64,000 nt of DNA from Topomyia yanbarensis (lineage: Eukaryota > Arthropoda > Insecta > Diptera > Culicidae): assembly GCF_030247195.1 (NCBI RefSeq), contig NC_080672.1, positions 391,423,037 to 391,487,036 on the forward strand, in the 5' to 3' direction. The notes beneath the pieces were generated by a model, which was not told the DNA's origin, ran no database searches, and was given only the letters and a program-made list of their open reading frames with translations. A program made the position numbers and the translations under genes. Of this stretch, positions 51,201 to 61,397 are shown piece after piece; the stretch's first letter is position 1, and each line of letters begins with the position of its first letter.

Positions 51201-51293
51201 CCAACTAATTATTGCTATTGCAGGTACGGGAAAACTTTTGGTAACGACAGTAGAGATGCTAAAAAGTGCCTGAAAAAATGTTATGAAGAATAA
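39011..51293 (+). CDS. CIMIP2 (FAM166)-type ciliary microtubule inner protein, 5' exon missing
   Basis: Five visible exons, 39,011-39,149, 39,217-39,510, 42,144-42,315, 50,865-51,105 and 51,224-51,293, join in frame at GT-AG introns. They encode about 305 aa plus an undetected first exon. FAM166/CIMIP2 proteins lie in the lumen of axonemal doublet microtubules. The family signature, a repeated P-G-Y-x-G-x-x-P motif, appears three times: YTGYCPQ at the start (its glycine is split by the intron), PGYEGYIPRTQSKFGRRY, and GYTGHKPFLWPRFGEPN. The C-terminus SYMGHVPGSLFRYGKTFGND is also typical. The gene ends 173 bp from the convergent FDXR stop, with a polyadenylation hexamer at 51,316. Introns 2 and 3 are 2.6 and 8.5 kb because of transposons. 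Expression in sperm or chordotonal cilia is expected from the family, not seen here. Confidence 0.85.
39689..40177. mobile_element. TA-flanked MITE in CIMIP2 intron 2
   Basis: TACACACTAAG at 39,689 pairs with CTTAAGTGTGTA-like sequence ending at 40,177. The interior has many TTCGGTAA/TTACCGAA motifs. Non-coding. Confidence 0.65.
40673..40887. mobile_element. TA-flanked MITE, 215 bp
   Basis: TACACTGAGAAACAAAAATA with GCATAGTTAGCATACTTTCT pairs with AGAAAAGTATGCTATCAATG and ATTCTGCGTGTA. Almost the whole element is palindromic. Confidence 0.8.
40889..41164. mobile_element. 276-bp MITE (TIR AGTCGTGATTCGCTGG)
   Basis: AGTCGTGATTCGCTGG at 40,889 pairs exactly with CCAGCGAATCACGACT, apart from one interior change, ending at 41,164. 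It abuts the previous MITE with almost no spacer. The interior repeats the word GTCCAACTA in both orientations. Confidence 0.85.
42785..43700. repeat. AATGAATCA minisatellite and degenerate flanks
   Basis: A nearly pure 9-bp tandem (AATGAATCA and close variants) runs from about 42,870 to 43,080, and a looser AATRAA-rich zone continues to about 43,700. It lies in CIMIP2 intron 3. The repeat keeps both strands free of stops, producing Met-Asn-Gln and Ile-His-Leu periodic frames that are not genes. Confidence 0.9.
44290..44845 (-). mobile_element. LINE reverse transcriptase 3' fragment (family B)
   Basis: The minus strand encodes the reverse transcriptase tail: GLAINVSKTKYMKGRG, then LTVDEFMYLGSLATDDNDNS, and in a second frame YGHETWTMLVEDQRALGVFE and ERKVLRTIYGGVQMEDGT. 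Two frame breaks. The same family is present on the plus strand at 59,915. Clade not assigned. Confidence 0.8.
45147..45220. repeat. GA microsatellite followed by a G run
   Basis: About 30 AG dinucleotides up to 45,206, followed by a run of about 12 G at 45,209-45,220. Confidence 0.95.
46020..46290. repeat. Dispersed repeat with CATA microsatellite
   Basis: Inverted relative of the repeats at 34,785-35,090 and 49,205-49,500: shared words are the CATACATACATACACACATA tract, CGAGCTGAGTCGA, GGCCCTCCGGGCC and GAGCGAATCCTGTACATTTC. One high-copy-looking family is present at least four times in this window (also 49,680-49,760). Confidence 0.75.
46302..47025. mobile_element. hAT-like element with perfect 8-bp TSD, 724 bp
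   Basis: Termini CTAGGGGCAGAT (46,302) and ATCTGCCCCTAG (to 47,025) are flanked by the exact 8-bp duplication AGGTGGGG (46,294-46,301 and 47,026-47,033). A subterminal ATGCATTTAATTT block is also inverted between the ends. No transposase. It is inserted at the edge of the dispersed repeat just before it. Confidence 0.9.
47434..47518. mobile_element. 85-bp palindromic element, copy 2
   Basis: TATACTGCCGCTCTACGCAT pairs with ATGCGTATAGCGGCAGTATA. The core ATTGTCCCAT faces ATGGGACAGT. Same length, ends and core as 7,104-7,188 but with different arm bases. Confidence 0.85.
47863..47946. mobile_element. 84-bp hairpin MITE
   Basis: CGAAACTGAGTCAGGTTCTA with ACCCCAACCGCTGTCA pairs with TGACAGCAGTTGGGGT and TAGGAACTGACTCAGTTTCG. 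The loop is 12 bases and the arms differ at only two positions. Confidence 0.9.
48110..48480 (-). pseudogene. mariner/Tc1-superfamily transposase C-terminal relic
   Basis: Reading the minus strand from 48,430, the frame shows WPPRF, then DLTAPDF and LWDYLKSKVY-like text across stops, then IRAEIAAIKPEMLSNVMQNA and KRAAFCVSNSNRPPYT. This matches the layout around the last catalytic aspartate and the C-terminus of mariner-type transposases. Multiple stops and frameshifts. The assignment rests on motif order only. Confidence 0.55.
48681..49130. mobile_element. MITE copies of the ACTAACAGACATAACAC family
   Basis: CACAGGCTAACAGACATAAC at 48,681 pairs with TTATGTTTGTTAGTCTGTG ending at 48,790. The following 48,790-49,110 is the inverted body of the element at 33,005-33,432 (GACGTTTGTTTGACAATTCA, CAAGAAATAATCAGCTGATC). 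Confidence 0.75.
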
Positions 51294-51465
51294 TTTTTAC
51301 AGTTATTATTAGATCAATAAACTTTTGGGTAGATAATTATTGCAGTAACCAAAAAAATATTTATTCGAAATAAATAGGTTTGTTATTATTCGATTGTGAA
51401 TTATTGCGCTTTTGTTTCTATTAGCCACATAACAGAAATTAGAAAACTATCTACTGCTACAGAGA

Positions 51466-53206
51466 TTACTTTCCTTCTGCTATCCGTAGCATTTCGTCCA
51501 AACGAACGACCTTTTCCCTTGGTTTACCCCTATCCGCTCCCCTCCGGCGTTCTTCCTTGTCAATTGCTTTCCATCCATTCCAACTAACCACTTGACGCCC
51601 CGCTAGTTCCAAGCCGGGTTTTGCTTCCGTCACTCGAACCACATTGTTATGGAAATCCTTACAGATCAGGTCAGCTACGCCGAACGAGTTATTCATAGTT
51701 GACAAGATAACACCGGTGGGACCGGTTGCCAACCATCCCGATGTGTACAATCCCTTTTCGAACTTGTCCTCAATATCATCGATAGTCTGGTCGCTGCCGG
51801 TGAGTGATTTTTTGAGAACACGACCTGAAGATGAGCGCTATATACACAGATAGCTAGACAATTAATTGATCAATACATGTTACCTGCCACATTAGAAATG
51901 CATCCCTTGTGATCATCAAAATTAAGGTCCTTATCAACATTCGTAGATATATACCCGATACTGCGGCAAACAAGATCCGTTTCAATTGATTCTTTTTGAC
52001 CCGTGGGAACAGCTCTGTTATCGACTAAATTGTTGATAGTGTATTCTACCGAATGGACACGATCACTGCCAATGACTTTCACTGGAGATCGGTAGAATAT
52101 TGGAAGGAAACTACCAACTGAGCTTGGAGAAGTTGACTGTTCTGACAAGCTTTTTAACATGAGTTCCGTTATACGCTTCTTCGGTCGTTGAAGTTCGGGT
52201 AATGCTTCCGCTACATCTGCAATGATTTGATAAAACAATGATCAGATCTGTTCCCTTTATGAACGTTGCCTTACTTCGAAAATCATTCATCCTCCAAGTA
52301 GTGCAACAGTTGGGTAGTTTGAGCATCTCTCTCAACTCTTTAATTGTGAAGGCTGCCTGCAACGGACCACGTCGTCCCACAAGCAGAACTTTTTTTATTT
52401 TACTTCGTGAAAGCGCTTCCAATGCATACTCAGTTATATCCGTTTTCTGTGGAAAAAGGCATGATGAAACTAGAGCACTCGGTAATTTCAAATAATGATA
52501 TGCCGTACTTTAAGTTCGTCTACTGAAGATAGGACAATTCGAGCTACATCCATAGCGACATTACCCTGCCCTAATATAGTGAGTGTATTACCACTTAAAT
52601 CTGGACTAAAATTCTCGAAGCCAGGAAGACCATTGTACCAGGCCACGAATTCTCGCGCTGATATCACATTTCGTAATGTTTCGTTCGGTATATTTAACTT
52701 TCTGTCTTTCTCTGCTCCGTATGTCTGAAAAATCGGGAATATAAGTATCATCGTACTAGTCTATACTTTAATATCTACTTACCAGCAAAACAGCATGATA
52801 TTTTGCCCGCAATTCTTCAACGGTAAAATCGGTTCCAAGTGATAAATTTCCAATGAACCGTACTCGCGAATTTTCGGCAGTCTTCGTGAAAGTATTGATG
52901 ACATTCTTAACCTCAGGGTGGTCGGGTGCTACACCAAACCTAAAAATGTGGTCTACTTATGATATTTAAGCATAAGAGATTTAGAATAGACACCAACCTA
53001 ACAAGTCCAAAGGGTACCGGTAGTTTATCTACGATATCGATCTGAGAATCATCCAAATGCTTAAGGATGTACTGTGCGGCGTAAAAACCAGCAGGTCCTG
53101 CTCCAATGATACAGATACGCTTCTGTACCGTGGCAGATGAGCTGGCAACTCGCTGTAGCCTAGATCCTGTTTTAAGAAGTTTGAGCACTTGTGTGGTATG
53201 CTGCAT
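51466..53206 (-). CDS. FDXR: Ferredoxin/adrenodoxin-NADP+ reductase, mitochondrial (dare/FDXR)
   Basis: Six minus-strand exons, 52,998-53,206, 52,783-52,939, 52,509-52,724, 52,275-52,446, 51,884-52,216 and 51,466-51,824, join in frame to 481 aa, the usual family length. The enzyme passes electrons from NADPH through FAD to mitochondrial ferredoxin, feeding mitochondrial P450s (ecdysteroid synthesis in insects) and Fe-S cluster assembly. The N-terminus ([20 protein letters not shown]) is a basic presequence. The FAD Rossmann motif is [18 protein letters not shown] at residues 32-49. [20 protein letters not shown] follows, then the NADP motif [37 protein letters not shown], the [10 protein letters not shown] region, and the second FAD contact [15 protein letters not shown]. 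Minus-strand polyadenylation hexamer at 51,360-51,365. It converges with the CIMIP2 gene. Confidence 0.96.
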
Positions 53207-53309
53207 GATTCCACTTGTTTTCTAGCTTCGCCGAGAGGTAGTATATAGTTTTGAATTAACATTTAAAACTTTACCTGCGCTGTTTGAATATAACACTCTT
53301 TTCAGTGAA

Positions 53310-54231
53310 ATGTTTGTACGTGTCGCATTTTATTTACATTTTTTATGCTATCGTGTAGCTTTCGACTCATCTGTCATGTTGCGCGAACTGTTTTGTTTTG
53401 GAGCGGGTGGGTGGTTAGGTATAGGCGTTACAGTGTGTTACGTTTTTAAAATTCAAGGTGTTTTGGGTTTTGTTTGCAACATTTGCATTTGTATGTTTAT
53501 TTGTGACGATAGCCTGTTAGCGTATTTGCCTTATATCAGGCCAAGGGAATAACATTAGTAATTTATTAACCAACGAGCGCCTGATGGATTAACATTTTGT
53601 CAGAACAAGTAAAATATTATGGAACATTAGAAAGCTAGGAAGATATTCCACGTTCTACCAATCACAACCTGTACTTGGATGAACAAAATTATTTAAATTA
53701 TTTAGCTATTTAATAGTTTAACAGATATCCCAAACCAAAGACGTAAGCAGCTGATAGGTTGAACTCTGTTAGAAAGCAGAAAAAAACATTTTGCATCTTC
53801 CGGTGTAAAATTAAAAAAATGTTTAAAATGTATGCTCTTAAAAGGTTTTACTTGAACTTGGTTTGGTTCATTAGTTACAAACCCGTATACTATAGCATTT
53901 TATCATATAATCAGTTGATATGTGCATGAACCATTGAAAATCACAAACAATCATTCGGAATCCAAATTACAGTCGTTGATTACACAAATTTAAATAAATC
54001 TAGACTGAAGTATTTCATAAACATCAAATCTTTGGGCTGATGAAACTATGTCTTCATTGTAAATTGATAAGAAAAAATCAAACACAATACAGCCAGTTCA
54101 AAAGATATTTTATTTTTTGCGCGAAGCATAAATTACGAACAAATTATAAAACGTAGACAAATGCATAATTAAAATCTGTTAGATTTGCAGAAGAAAAAAA
54201 AAATCGTGTTAGTCGTAAGTGTTCGTTTTGC
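53310..54231. other. FDXR-AIMP2 intergenic region
   Basis: Holds the FDXR 5' flank and AIMP2 3' UTR, with a minus-strand polyadenylation hexamer at 54,109-54,114. An 80-codon frame at 53,310-53,552 is hydrophobic but unrecognised and starts within the expected FDXR promoter; not called. Confidence 0.5.
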
Positions 54232-55489
54232 TCAGATTCCAACCGCTGCAGACACCCGCGAAATCAACTTCGCCATGTTCGGATTGATATCCTTTCCCAG
54301 TACCTTCTGCACCTGCTTTATTGCACTAGTAGCCGCAATGTCACATAGAGAGATGTTCTCTCCACCAAAGCTAGCAGTTTTTCCCAATTTCGAGCTTAGT
54401 GTTTTGAGAATCTGTTTCTTGTCTTTGATGTTTTGTTTGTTTATCAGCATGTAGCAGGCATCTAGAATGGAATCTGCCTCAGTCACATCGGGTTGGCGTT
54501 CGTAGTTGAATTCACTTGGACCACAGCGGGACAGAAAACGTAAAATGTTTACTTCTCCGCAGATGGGTACATAGGCAGTCGGTGAGGTAATCATCTCAGT
54601 GTACGTACCAACTAAAATTTTAATAAAATGCATTACTGATTTCAAGATAATTCACTAAATTTACCATTCTTCCAAATTAGTGTCACTTTTATGCAAGGAA
54701 GATTTTCCTTGGTTGGTTCGAGATTGGTGATGATGTTCTGGAAGTTCAGTGCTTCTTCGCTAAGTTTAAGGATGGTAGAATGTGTAAAACATTCCACGTG
54801 AAGATTTAGTCGGCTGATCCACAACTTCTTTAATGCCAGCAAGCCGTACGGAATGTTTTCAGAGCTAGCATTCACAACGAAATCTTGCAGATCAGAGACC
54901 TGTAAAATGCGAGAATTTGTTTAACATTGCTTTAAAAATATATGGTCTTTCAGTACGTTGATTGGTTCAATTGTTCTCGTTTGCTGTTTGGGTTCCGGCT
55001 TTGAAGTAGAATTAGTCAGAGCTGATGAGCTAATTTGGGGTGGTTTCCTGCACATTTTCAAATCAGTTCGCATCAAATCGATCTTTTGACGCAGCTCGAA
55101 CAGTTGCATTAGTACCTTTTCCTGCTTTGCAACCAATGCTTGCAGTTCTGGTTGATCTTCCTGTAATAAGTAAAAATTTGGCTATGTACCTATTTATCGA
55201 ATACCCATTATTATCGGCGTGAAATCAACACAAGCAACAGTAGCAAGAAATTTCGTCAGTGACAATAACAATCATAATAGAAGGAAGAGCAATGTGTGTG
55301 TAGCGATATTTAAAGTGTCTACAAAACCTTTGCGAATAACATCTTAATTTTTTCAGACAAATGATCCATAAATACCGTGCTCTGGGTAACTGGCTGGCTG
55401 CTGCCACTATTAATGATAGGTTTCATCGGGTACATGCATGTTGGAATTGCTATGTCAACTGGCTTCAATATTGGCTTTAAATCGTACAT
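54232..55489 (-). CDS. AIMP2: AIMP2 (p38), scaffold of the multi-tRNA-synthetase complex
   Basis: Four minus-strand exons: exon 1 from 55,489, then 54,957-55,160, 54,665-54,899 and 54,232-54,611. AIMP2 is the central scaffold of the aminoacyl-tRNA synthetase complex, binding lysyl-tRNA synthetase by its N-terminal tail and other members through a coiled coil and a GST-like domain. Seen here are the tail (MYDLKPILKP, then PTCMYPMKPI, the conserved PTCMY), a leucine-rich coiled coil (LQALVAKQEKVLMQLFELR), and the GST-like region (KVTLIWKN, ICGEVNILRFLSRCG, ENISLCDIAATSAIKQVQKV). The exon 1 end is uncertain: a donor after 55,376 gives 310 aa and one after 55,328 gives 326 aa; both are in frame with exon 2. 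Confidence 0.93.
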
Positions 55490-55902
55490 TTTTAATGCTT
55501 TATGTACAACACGCAAGCGGCTTCGAAATTGATTCGTTAGGATTGTTCACACTAAAAATAAATAATTTAATGAATTGATTACCATATTACAACAAAATAT
55601 TACTATAGAAAAGAGTGATCTGATGATGTCGATTCACGTTTTTCCACCGCTTGACAGATTCGCATATGTGTCCTTTTTGGGTATATTCAGAAATGCAGAC
55701 AGACTAAGCGTGAGGTACACTGGTTCGAACAAAGATTAAGCCGACAATGCTTAAGCAAGCGCGTGCTCCATTGATTCGAATTAAAACTCGTCGAAATGAC
55801 AGTTTACTAAAATTTCATACGCGTGAACTTCGCGGTGTGTTCATTTGTGTTTATGTGTTGAACACTTTACAGTGACGACACAAATGAACTGAGTGTTTGT
55901 TT

Positions 55903-56032
55903 TTGACAGTTCGCTTGTACTGTTTACATGGACATGATGGACATAGAAAAATTCTTTACGATTTGCTTCGAGCGAATCTAGTCATCCACAAATTTTTCTA
56001 AGTCCATGTAAACAGTACAAGCGAACTGTCAA
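55903..56032. mobile_element. 130-bp MITE with perfect 31-bp inverted arms
   Basis: TTGACAGTTCGCTTGTACTG (55,903 onward, 31 bp through ACATGGAC) is exactly complementary to 56,002-56,032. The 68-bp interior includes TTCTTTACGATTTGCTTC and is not repeated elsewhere in the window. Confidence 0.9.
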
Positions 56033-56339
56033 GAAAAGTGAGGTTACCTGTGTCTGTAAAGAACCCAATTACCGCGTGGCTAATTTTATTTTGATTTGGC
56101 GGCAAACATACATCCGATTGGTATAATCTAACGCAAGACCTGATAATAATGGCCAATTTCTTTATTTGGATTAAAATAGATTTTCGGCTAACTAGAGTCT
56201 GTGTATTATTAGAAGAATAAGTGACATTGCGTAAAATATTGACTACTTCTTTGTGTCTAGCAACCATAGTTTCTGCTATAACTTTGAGTGATTTCAACCG
56301 AGTTACATTATAAAGTAATGCGAGTGAATTGAAAAGTTA

Positions 56340-59300
56340 AGCTACCAGTACACTGTTTGTCATAACGTGAAATATTTGATGAAGCAAAATTTGATCAAAT
56401 AAATGTGTTTGACAAACAAATTTGACAAGGCCAGTACACGAGATCAACTGTTTAACAAACTTTTTTCCTCAAATATTTGCATTGATGCGTTACCGGACGT
56501 TACGCCTAATATTGTTTGACAAACATAACAAAACAAGTTTGATGGATCAGTACACTGTTTGTCAAATATAGTCAAACCGGCGTATACGTCAAACAAATCG
56601 CCATGCGAAAAAAATGTTGTGCTGTTTGAACTTCATGAATTTTCAAGAGTGCAAACACATGGAATATTTGTGTTAGCACAGGGATGCCAAATGATTTTCC
56701 AGAAAATTTGTTTTATTTTTATGAATGGTCGAAGCAACTATATCGCACTCCTTTGTTCGTGATTATGCAGAGTGTGATCAAATACTAATACGCCAAGATC
56801 CCATACAAAAGGGTAATCATTTTATGACTCACCACGAATTCAAATTTGTCTACCATTCGTGTTGAAGGTCGAATTGTAGAAGAAAAATTAATTTGGAAGC
56901 GCTGTTCGATCAAAGCATGCTGTTCATATATGATTGAAATTTTCATTTTATTTGTTTTCATTTTATAGAGTACTTGGCAATCTGTAACTGCATTTGTGTG
57001 TTCAACGTTTTGTTTTCTTCCACCAGTCACAGGTGGAGGAAAACAAATCTAAAATAGCTTTTCGGTCGGATTTTTTTTATGATGAAACCTGACCAACCGG
57101 TATAGACTTATCCAGCTGCATTGGTACTGTGCCGTTTTGACGTTTGGATTGGGAGGAAAATAAACCACTCCTGGGCTTAAGGAGAGGGCGGTAGTATAAA
57201 ATTGCGAGATCTTGGTGTGCGTATTTCAAACGTCGATATCTACACAGTACGTCTCCTGAATAAGTTTTACAGCGACACATAGCACTTCAACACCATTATA
57301 AATACTCCAGGCGAGCTATTTCGAACGTTTAAATTGGCTGAGTTTTATATATGTCAGCTGGAGGAAATCAAAATCCCAATTAGTGTGTGTGAAAGGAATT
57401 GCATAGAACTCTACAGCGACAAGGACTATCCCAAAAAAGTTTAGGCAGTCTTCAATTGGACAAAAAATGATTAGAACGGGAATTTGAAAAATATTTAATA
57501 CTCTTGTATTGTTGGACATACAAAACGGCGATGAACACGGTATGGATTTTAGTTGCATTTCTCGCTCACTTGTTTATGTACTTTCTCACATTTACAGTTA
57601 AGTGGTAGCATTCCTCCCACAGCTCCGACAGGTGTGGTTTCTGCGCTGGCCTATGTAGAGCACTCTTTCGGCGCGTGCTTGCCGTTACGGAAGAACGAAA
57701 GGAACAAATCAGGTGCACCCTGACGATGCCAAATTTCTCCATTGCCTCGCTAGTGCAATCTAACTATATTACATGTTACAAACGCCGCCGAACCCTCATA
57801 CAGCAGCTAATTATTTCCAAAAGCTGCTTTCAGATTCGGCCTAGCGCGGGAGAAGTTGACATCAAAGTGGATCCAGAGTTAGTACACGAGGACGCGGACG
57901 ATGAGCGATCAGATATCGAAAACGCAGTGGAAGATGCTGATGAATTAAACATTTTCCTTTGGAATCAAAAACCGAAATGCGCATCAAGGGAGAGAATGGG
58001 AAGATTTACGTTATTAGGGGGTTGGGAGAGGAAAAAGTTGAAATGGGCGATTTGCAGAGCGTTTTTGTCGATTTATGGATCCGGATCGCAAGATGAAACA
58101 AAGTAGTTCGAAGGGAGAAAAGGGATCTGATGGTTTGCCGCTAAAGAAGGATCGTTCATTACCCATTTGGAACCGATGTCCATTTTGTAATAAAGAGTTT
58201 GCGGACAAGTACCTGATGACGACGCACATTCGATGGCACACGAGTAGGTTAAGGTTTTACTTATTTTCTTTTCTGTAAATTTCAATTATATACTGTTTAC
58301 TGTTACAGGTGAAAAGCCCTTCAAATGTGTCCCCACTGTTCGAAAACATTCACTCAATCGATAACGCTGAAGATACACGTCAGGTTGCACACACGGGAAA
58401 ACTCCGTACGTGTGCGAATACTGCGACCGAGGGTTCACTCAATCCTACAATCTGACGGTGCACCTGCGAACCCAACACAACCAAATAATGGTATAAGACG
58501 CGAAGTCGACGTGCTGCCCGAACACAAATGTCGAGTATGTAGCAAGGTCTACCGATCGGCGAAAAGTTTCCGGCTACACGAGAAGTTGCATGTCACCGGG
58601 ACACTGTTCGATTGTCGCGATTATGGTAAAAAGTATAACACATATGTGGCCAAATGCAAGGCTTCTAATACCGACGTGAAGGAAAAGATGTACTCATGTA
58701 AAATCTGCAGCCAAACATTCAAGCATCAGCAAAGCGAGGTGTACCACATGAGCAACAAAAACAAACACAAACGGTTCGACAGAGGTTTTGAGAGATCTGG
58801 AGACGGGAGAGGAGAGGCGATTTGCCGAAGCTAAAATAACTTTCTCGTTTCCAAATTGTTAAAGCTAAGAAGCACAACACCGGGCAACTTGAGCAATTTG
58901 TTCTGAGCATGTTTTTGAGAAGTGGTGAGGATAGTGTACGCGTTTATTGGGTAGTATTTGGCGCAACAACATTAGTAGCGTAAATATCCAGCGCCAGACG
59001 CAGGTTCCGTTTGTTGGGTTCGATGGAATCGCTATCGACAGACTCTTCATCATCTCGTCTTCCATGAGCTCATTCAGTACTTTATGATAAAATAATAATA
59101 TTCAACATAGGCTACGGTCCGACCAGGATGTAGAATTCAACTAGATACATTCGACAAAAATACCACGCAAGACTGGCAGTATACTCAACCGCTGTATGCT
59201 TTTCAAGAGCAGCTGATTCTTGGTGAACTATCGGAAAGGATTCAAAAGAAATGGCATTTGCTTACATTTCAGCATGTATCAAGCAATTGAATTCAAATAA

Positions 59301-59865
59301 TTTGTACCTTTTCGCTTTATTTGAGACATGATTTTCCTGGAAAGACAAATACCAACATTATCAAAATAGCGCCGATTTTTTTTAACGTGTCGAATGAATT
59401 ATTTATGTAAATGTAAAAGTCATGTAAATAAAACAATCAACCAGCCGAATTTCAAACCATAACTTTTTTTTCGTTTTGACAACAAATTCTGTCAAAACAA
59501 ATCAGTTTCGCGTACGGCGTATTTTGCTATCCTGAATAAGCAAAGCACGTTTGTCAAACTTTTCCATCAACAAGTTTGACAAATTTCTCCATTAACAAGT
59601 TTGACAAACTTCTCCATCAACAAGTTTGACAAACTTCTCCATCGACAAGTTTGACAAACTGCAGCGTAACGCTGTTTGAAGTTTTGACAAACTGGTCAGT
59701 ACACTCTTTGACAAATAGACAAATAATCGCTTTGACAAGCACGAATGAAAAATTTGGCAAACTGTGTTTGATCAAATATTTGAAGAGCCAGTACACAGCA
59801 GTTCAAATTTATTTCACGAAAGATGTCAAATATTTGACGTTATTACAAACAGTGTACTGGTAGCT
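56340..59865. mobile_element. 3.5-kb segment with 21-bp inverted termini enclosing a zinc-finger pseudogene
   Basis: The left end AGCTACCAGTACACTGTTTG and right end CAAACAGTGTACTGGTAGCT are complementary, and both are flanked by TTA (56,337-56,339 and 59,866-59,868), the PIF/Harbinger-type duplication. Both ends carry extra AGTACACTGTTTGTCAAA-like motifs (56,434, 56,548, 59,696, 59,786). The right subterminal region has a tandem of about 27 bp (AACAAGTTTGACAAACTTCTCCATC), four units, 59,555-59,660. It may be one large element or two MITEs in opposite orientation. Confidence 0.55.
57605..58833 (+). pseudogene. ZAD/C2H2 zinc-finger protein pseudogene
   Basis: The plus strand encodes a dipteran zinc-finger protein broken by frameshifts. 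From 57,627 the frame reads RCGFCAGLCRALFRRVL and later NYITCYKRR, giving two Cys pairs as in a ZAD domain. An acidic linker follows (VDPELVHEDADDERSDIENA). After a shift near 58,080, finger 1 reads CPFCNKEFADKYLMTTHIRW. An intron (58,242-58,308) keeps good splice sites. Finger 2 (CPHCSKTFTQSITLKIHVRL) is out of frame by a TG duplication at about 58,330. Finger 3 (CEYCDRGFTQSYNLTVHLRT) needs another shift at about 58,399. Finger 4 is CRVCSKVYRSAKSFRLHEKL, and the last fingers are eroded. At least four frame changes argue for a dead gene rather than one sequencing error. Confidence 0.8.
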
Positions 59866-59914
59866 TTACTGTTTTGCAACTTTATTTATAACATTCTTTC
59901 ATGTAATTTAAAGG

Positions 59915-60500
59915 AGATTGTTAGACCCGAGTTCGGATTGACGGTGACGAAATCGAGATGGTCGACGAATTCGTGTATTTGGGCTCACTGGTAACTGCCG
60001 ACAATGATACCAGCAGAGAAATTCAGAGCCTTGGCGGGAAATCGTGCCTACTTTGGACTCCGGAGGACGCTCCGGTCGAACAAAATTCACCGCCGCACGA
60101 GACCTGGACTATGCTCGTGGAGGCCCAACGCGCCCTTAAAGTTTTCGAACGAAAGGTATTGCGTACCATCTATGGTGCGTGCAGATGGAAGACGGACGTG
60201 GCGCAGGCGAATGAACCATGAGTTGCATCAGCTGCTGGAAAAACCATACCGCAAAAATAGGACGTTTTGCGGTGGGTTAGACACGTCGTAAGAATGTCGG
60301 ACGATGACCCGATGAAAATGATTCTTGAGGGCGACCCCACTGGAACAAGAAGACGGGGCGCACAGCGAGCACGGACCTGCGGACCCTTCGAAGACTGCGA
60401 GGCTGGCGACAAGCAGCAATGGACCGAGTGGAGTGGAGACGGCTTCTGCATACAGCAAGAGACAACAAGCCTCTAGCCTGAACGGTAAGGTAAGGTATGG
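59915..60500 (+). mobile_element. LINE reverse transcriptase 3' fragment (family B)
   Basis: The plus strand encodes MVDEFVYLGSLVTADNDTSR, then HETWTMLVEAQRALKVFERK and VLRTIYGACRWKTD, then VRHVVRMSDDDPMKMILEGD and TGTRRRGAQRAR. Several frame breaks. It ends in a degenerate GGTAAGGTAAGGTATGGTAAG tail, as expected for the 3' end of a non-LTR element. Same family as 44,290-44,845. Confidence 0.8.
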
Positions 60501-60856
60501 TAAGTATATAGAACATGGGACATATATGCTTGTAACTCTAGCGGACTTCCCTACTACTTCCCTACTAACACAGGCTTTCGGATGAACGACTTGACACTAC
60601 TGACTGTTGATTGAAATAAGAGACCGGCTCTTGTTTATTCGATCTTTTTATGCTGCATGACTCGACTTATCGAGCCATGCACACTAAATTCCTATTACCC
60701 ATGAAGGGGTGTGTATATATCGATTTCGAACATAACACAGTTATATTATTTTACTCTCTTTGAGGTAAATTGAATAATTATGCGTTACATAACAGTAACA
60801 ACAGTACAAGAGAATACAATAAAATGAATAAAGTATATAATAATATTATTTCCGAG

Positions 60857-61092
60857 CTTAGTAACGGCCTTGGTACCTTCCGATACGGCATGTTTGGCCT
60901 GCTCACCAGACGAGAAGCCTCGTACGCAATACGCTCGTTCACAAAACTGTTCATGATGCTCATCGTTTTCAACGAGACTCCGATATCCGGATAGACTTAC
61001 ATCAATACATTGTATAAGTAGATAGCATAGTTTTTTTTGCGGCGCTGCTTTCGCTTCTTCTTCTCTCCTCATTTCACGATGTTCTGTGCCTT
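60857..61092 (-). pseudogene. Histone H2B pseudogene
   Basis: The minus strand reads KAQNIVK, stop, GEKKKRKQRRKKNYAIYLYN, VLM, stop, [30 protein letters not shown]. Then, after a deletion of about 23 residues and a frame change, it reads [17 protein letters not shown]. This follows the H2B tail, alpha-1, alpha-2 and C-terminal helix in order. Two in-frame stops, loss of the end of alpha-2 and alpha-3, and no intact start show it is dead. It is divergent from the H2A remnant 300 bp away, the arrangement of a normal insect H2A-H2B pair. Confidence 0.85.
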
Positions 61093-61163
61093 ATCACAGC
61101 CACCGATTTTTTTACGGTTTTACCGCCAGCTTTCAGTGCCATATTGACGATGACGACGTGGTG

Positions 61164-61284
61164 CCCTAATAAACATCTTATGATTCAAGAGCCTAACGAC
61201 TTGTTCAGGGTATCATCCAAACAACATGTGGAATCGTTGCACTATATGGGCTAAAGCTCGTGTATAATACTTTTCTATTAGGGT
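61164..61284. mobile_element. 121-bp MITE (TIR CCCTAATA), copy 2, between the histone remnants
   Basis: CCCTAATAAA at 61,164 pairs with TCTATTAGGG ending near 61,284. The body is shared with 22,690-22,840. It sits where the H2A promoter and 5' half would be expected. Confidence 0.8.
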
Positions 61285-61397
61285 GGTGCTTCTGATAGGT
61301 GAGAACTGAAACTAATGATAGAAAAAATTGACTTACAAACTATCTTTCGACTAACGACTATCTTTTATACTAAATCGTAGCGAATCAAAAATCCGTC

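Noticed and set aside
53310..53552. 80-codon hydrophobic plus-strand frame near the FDXR start
   Set aside because: Unrecognised, and located in the probable FDXR promoter; composition looks like untranslated GT-rich DNA.
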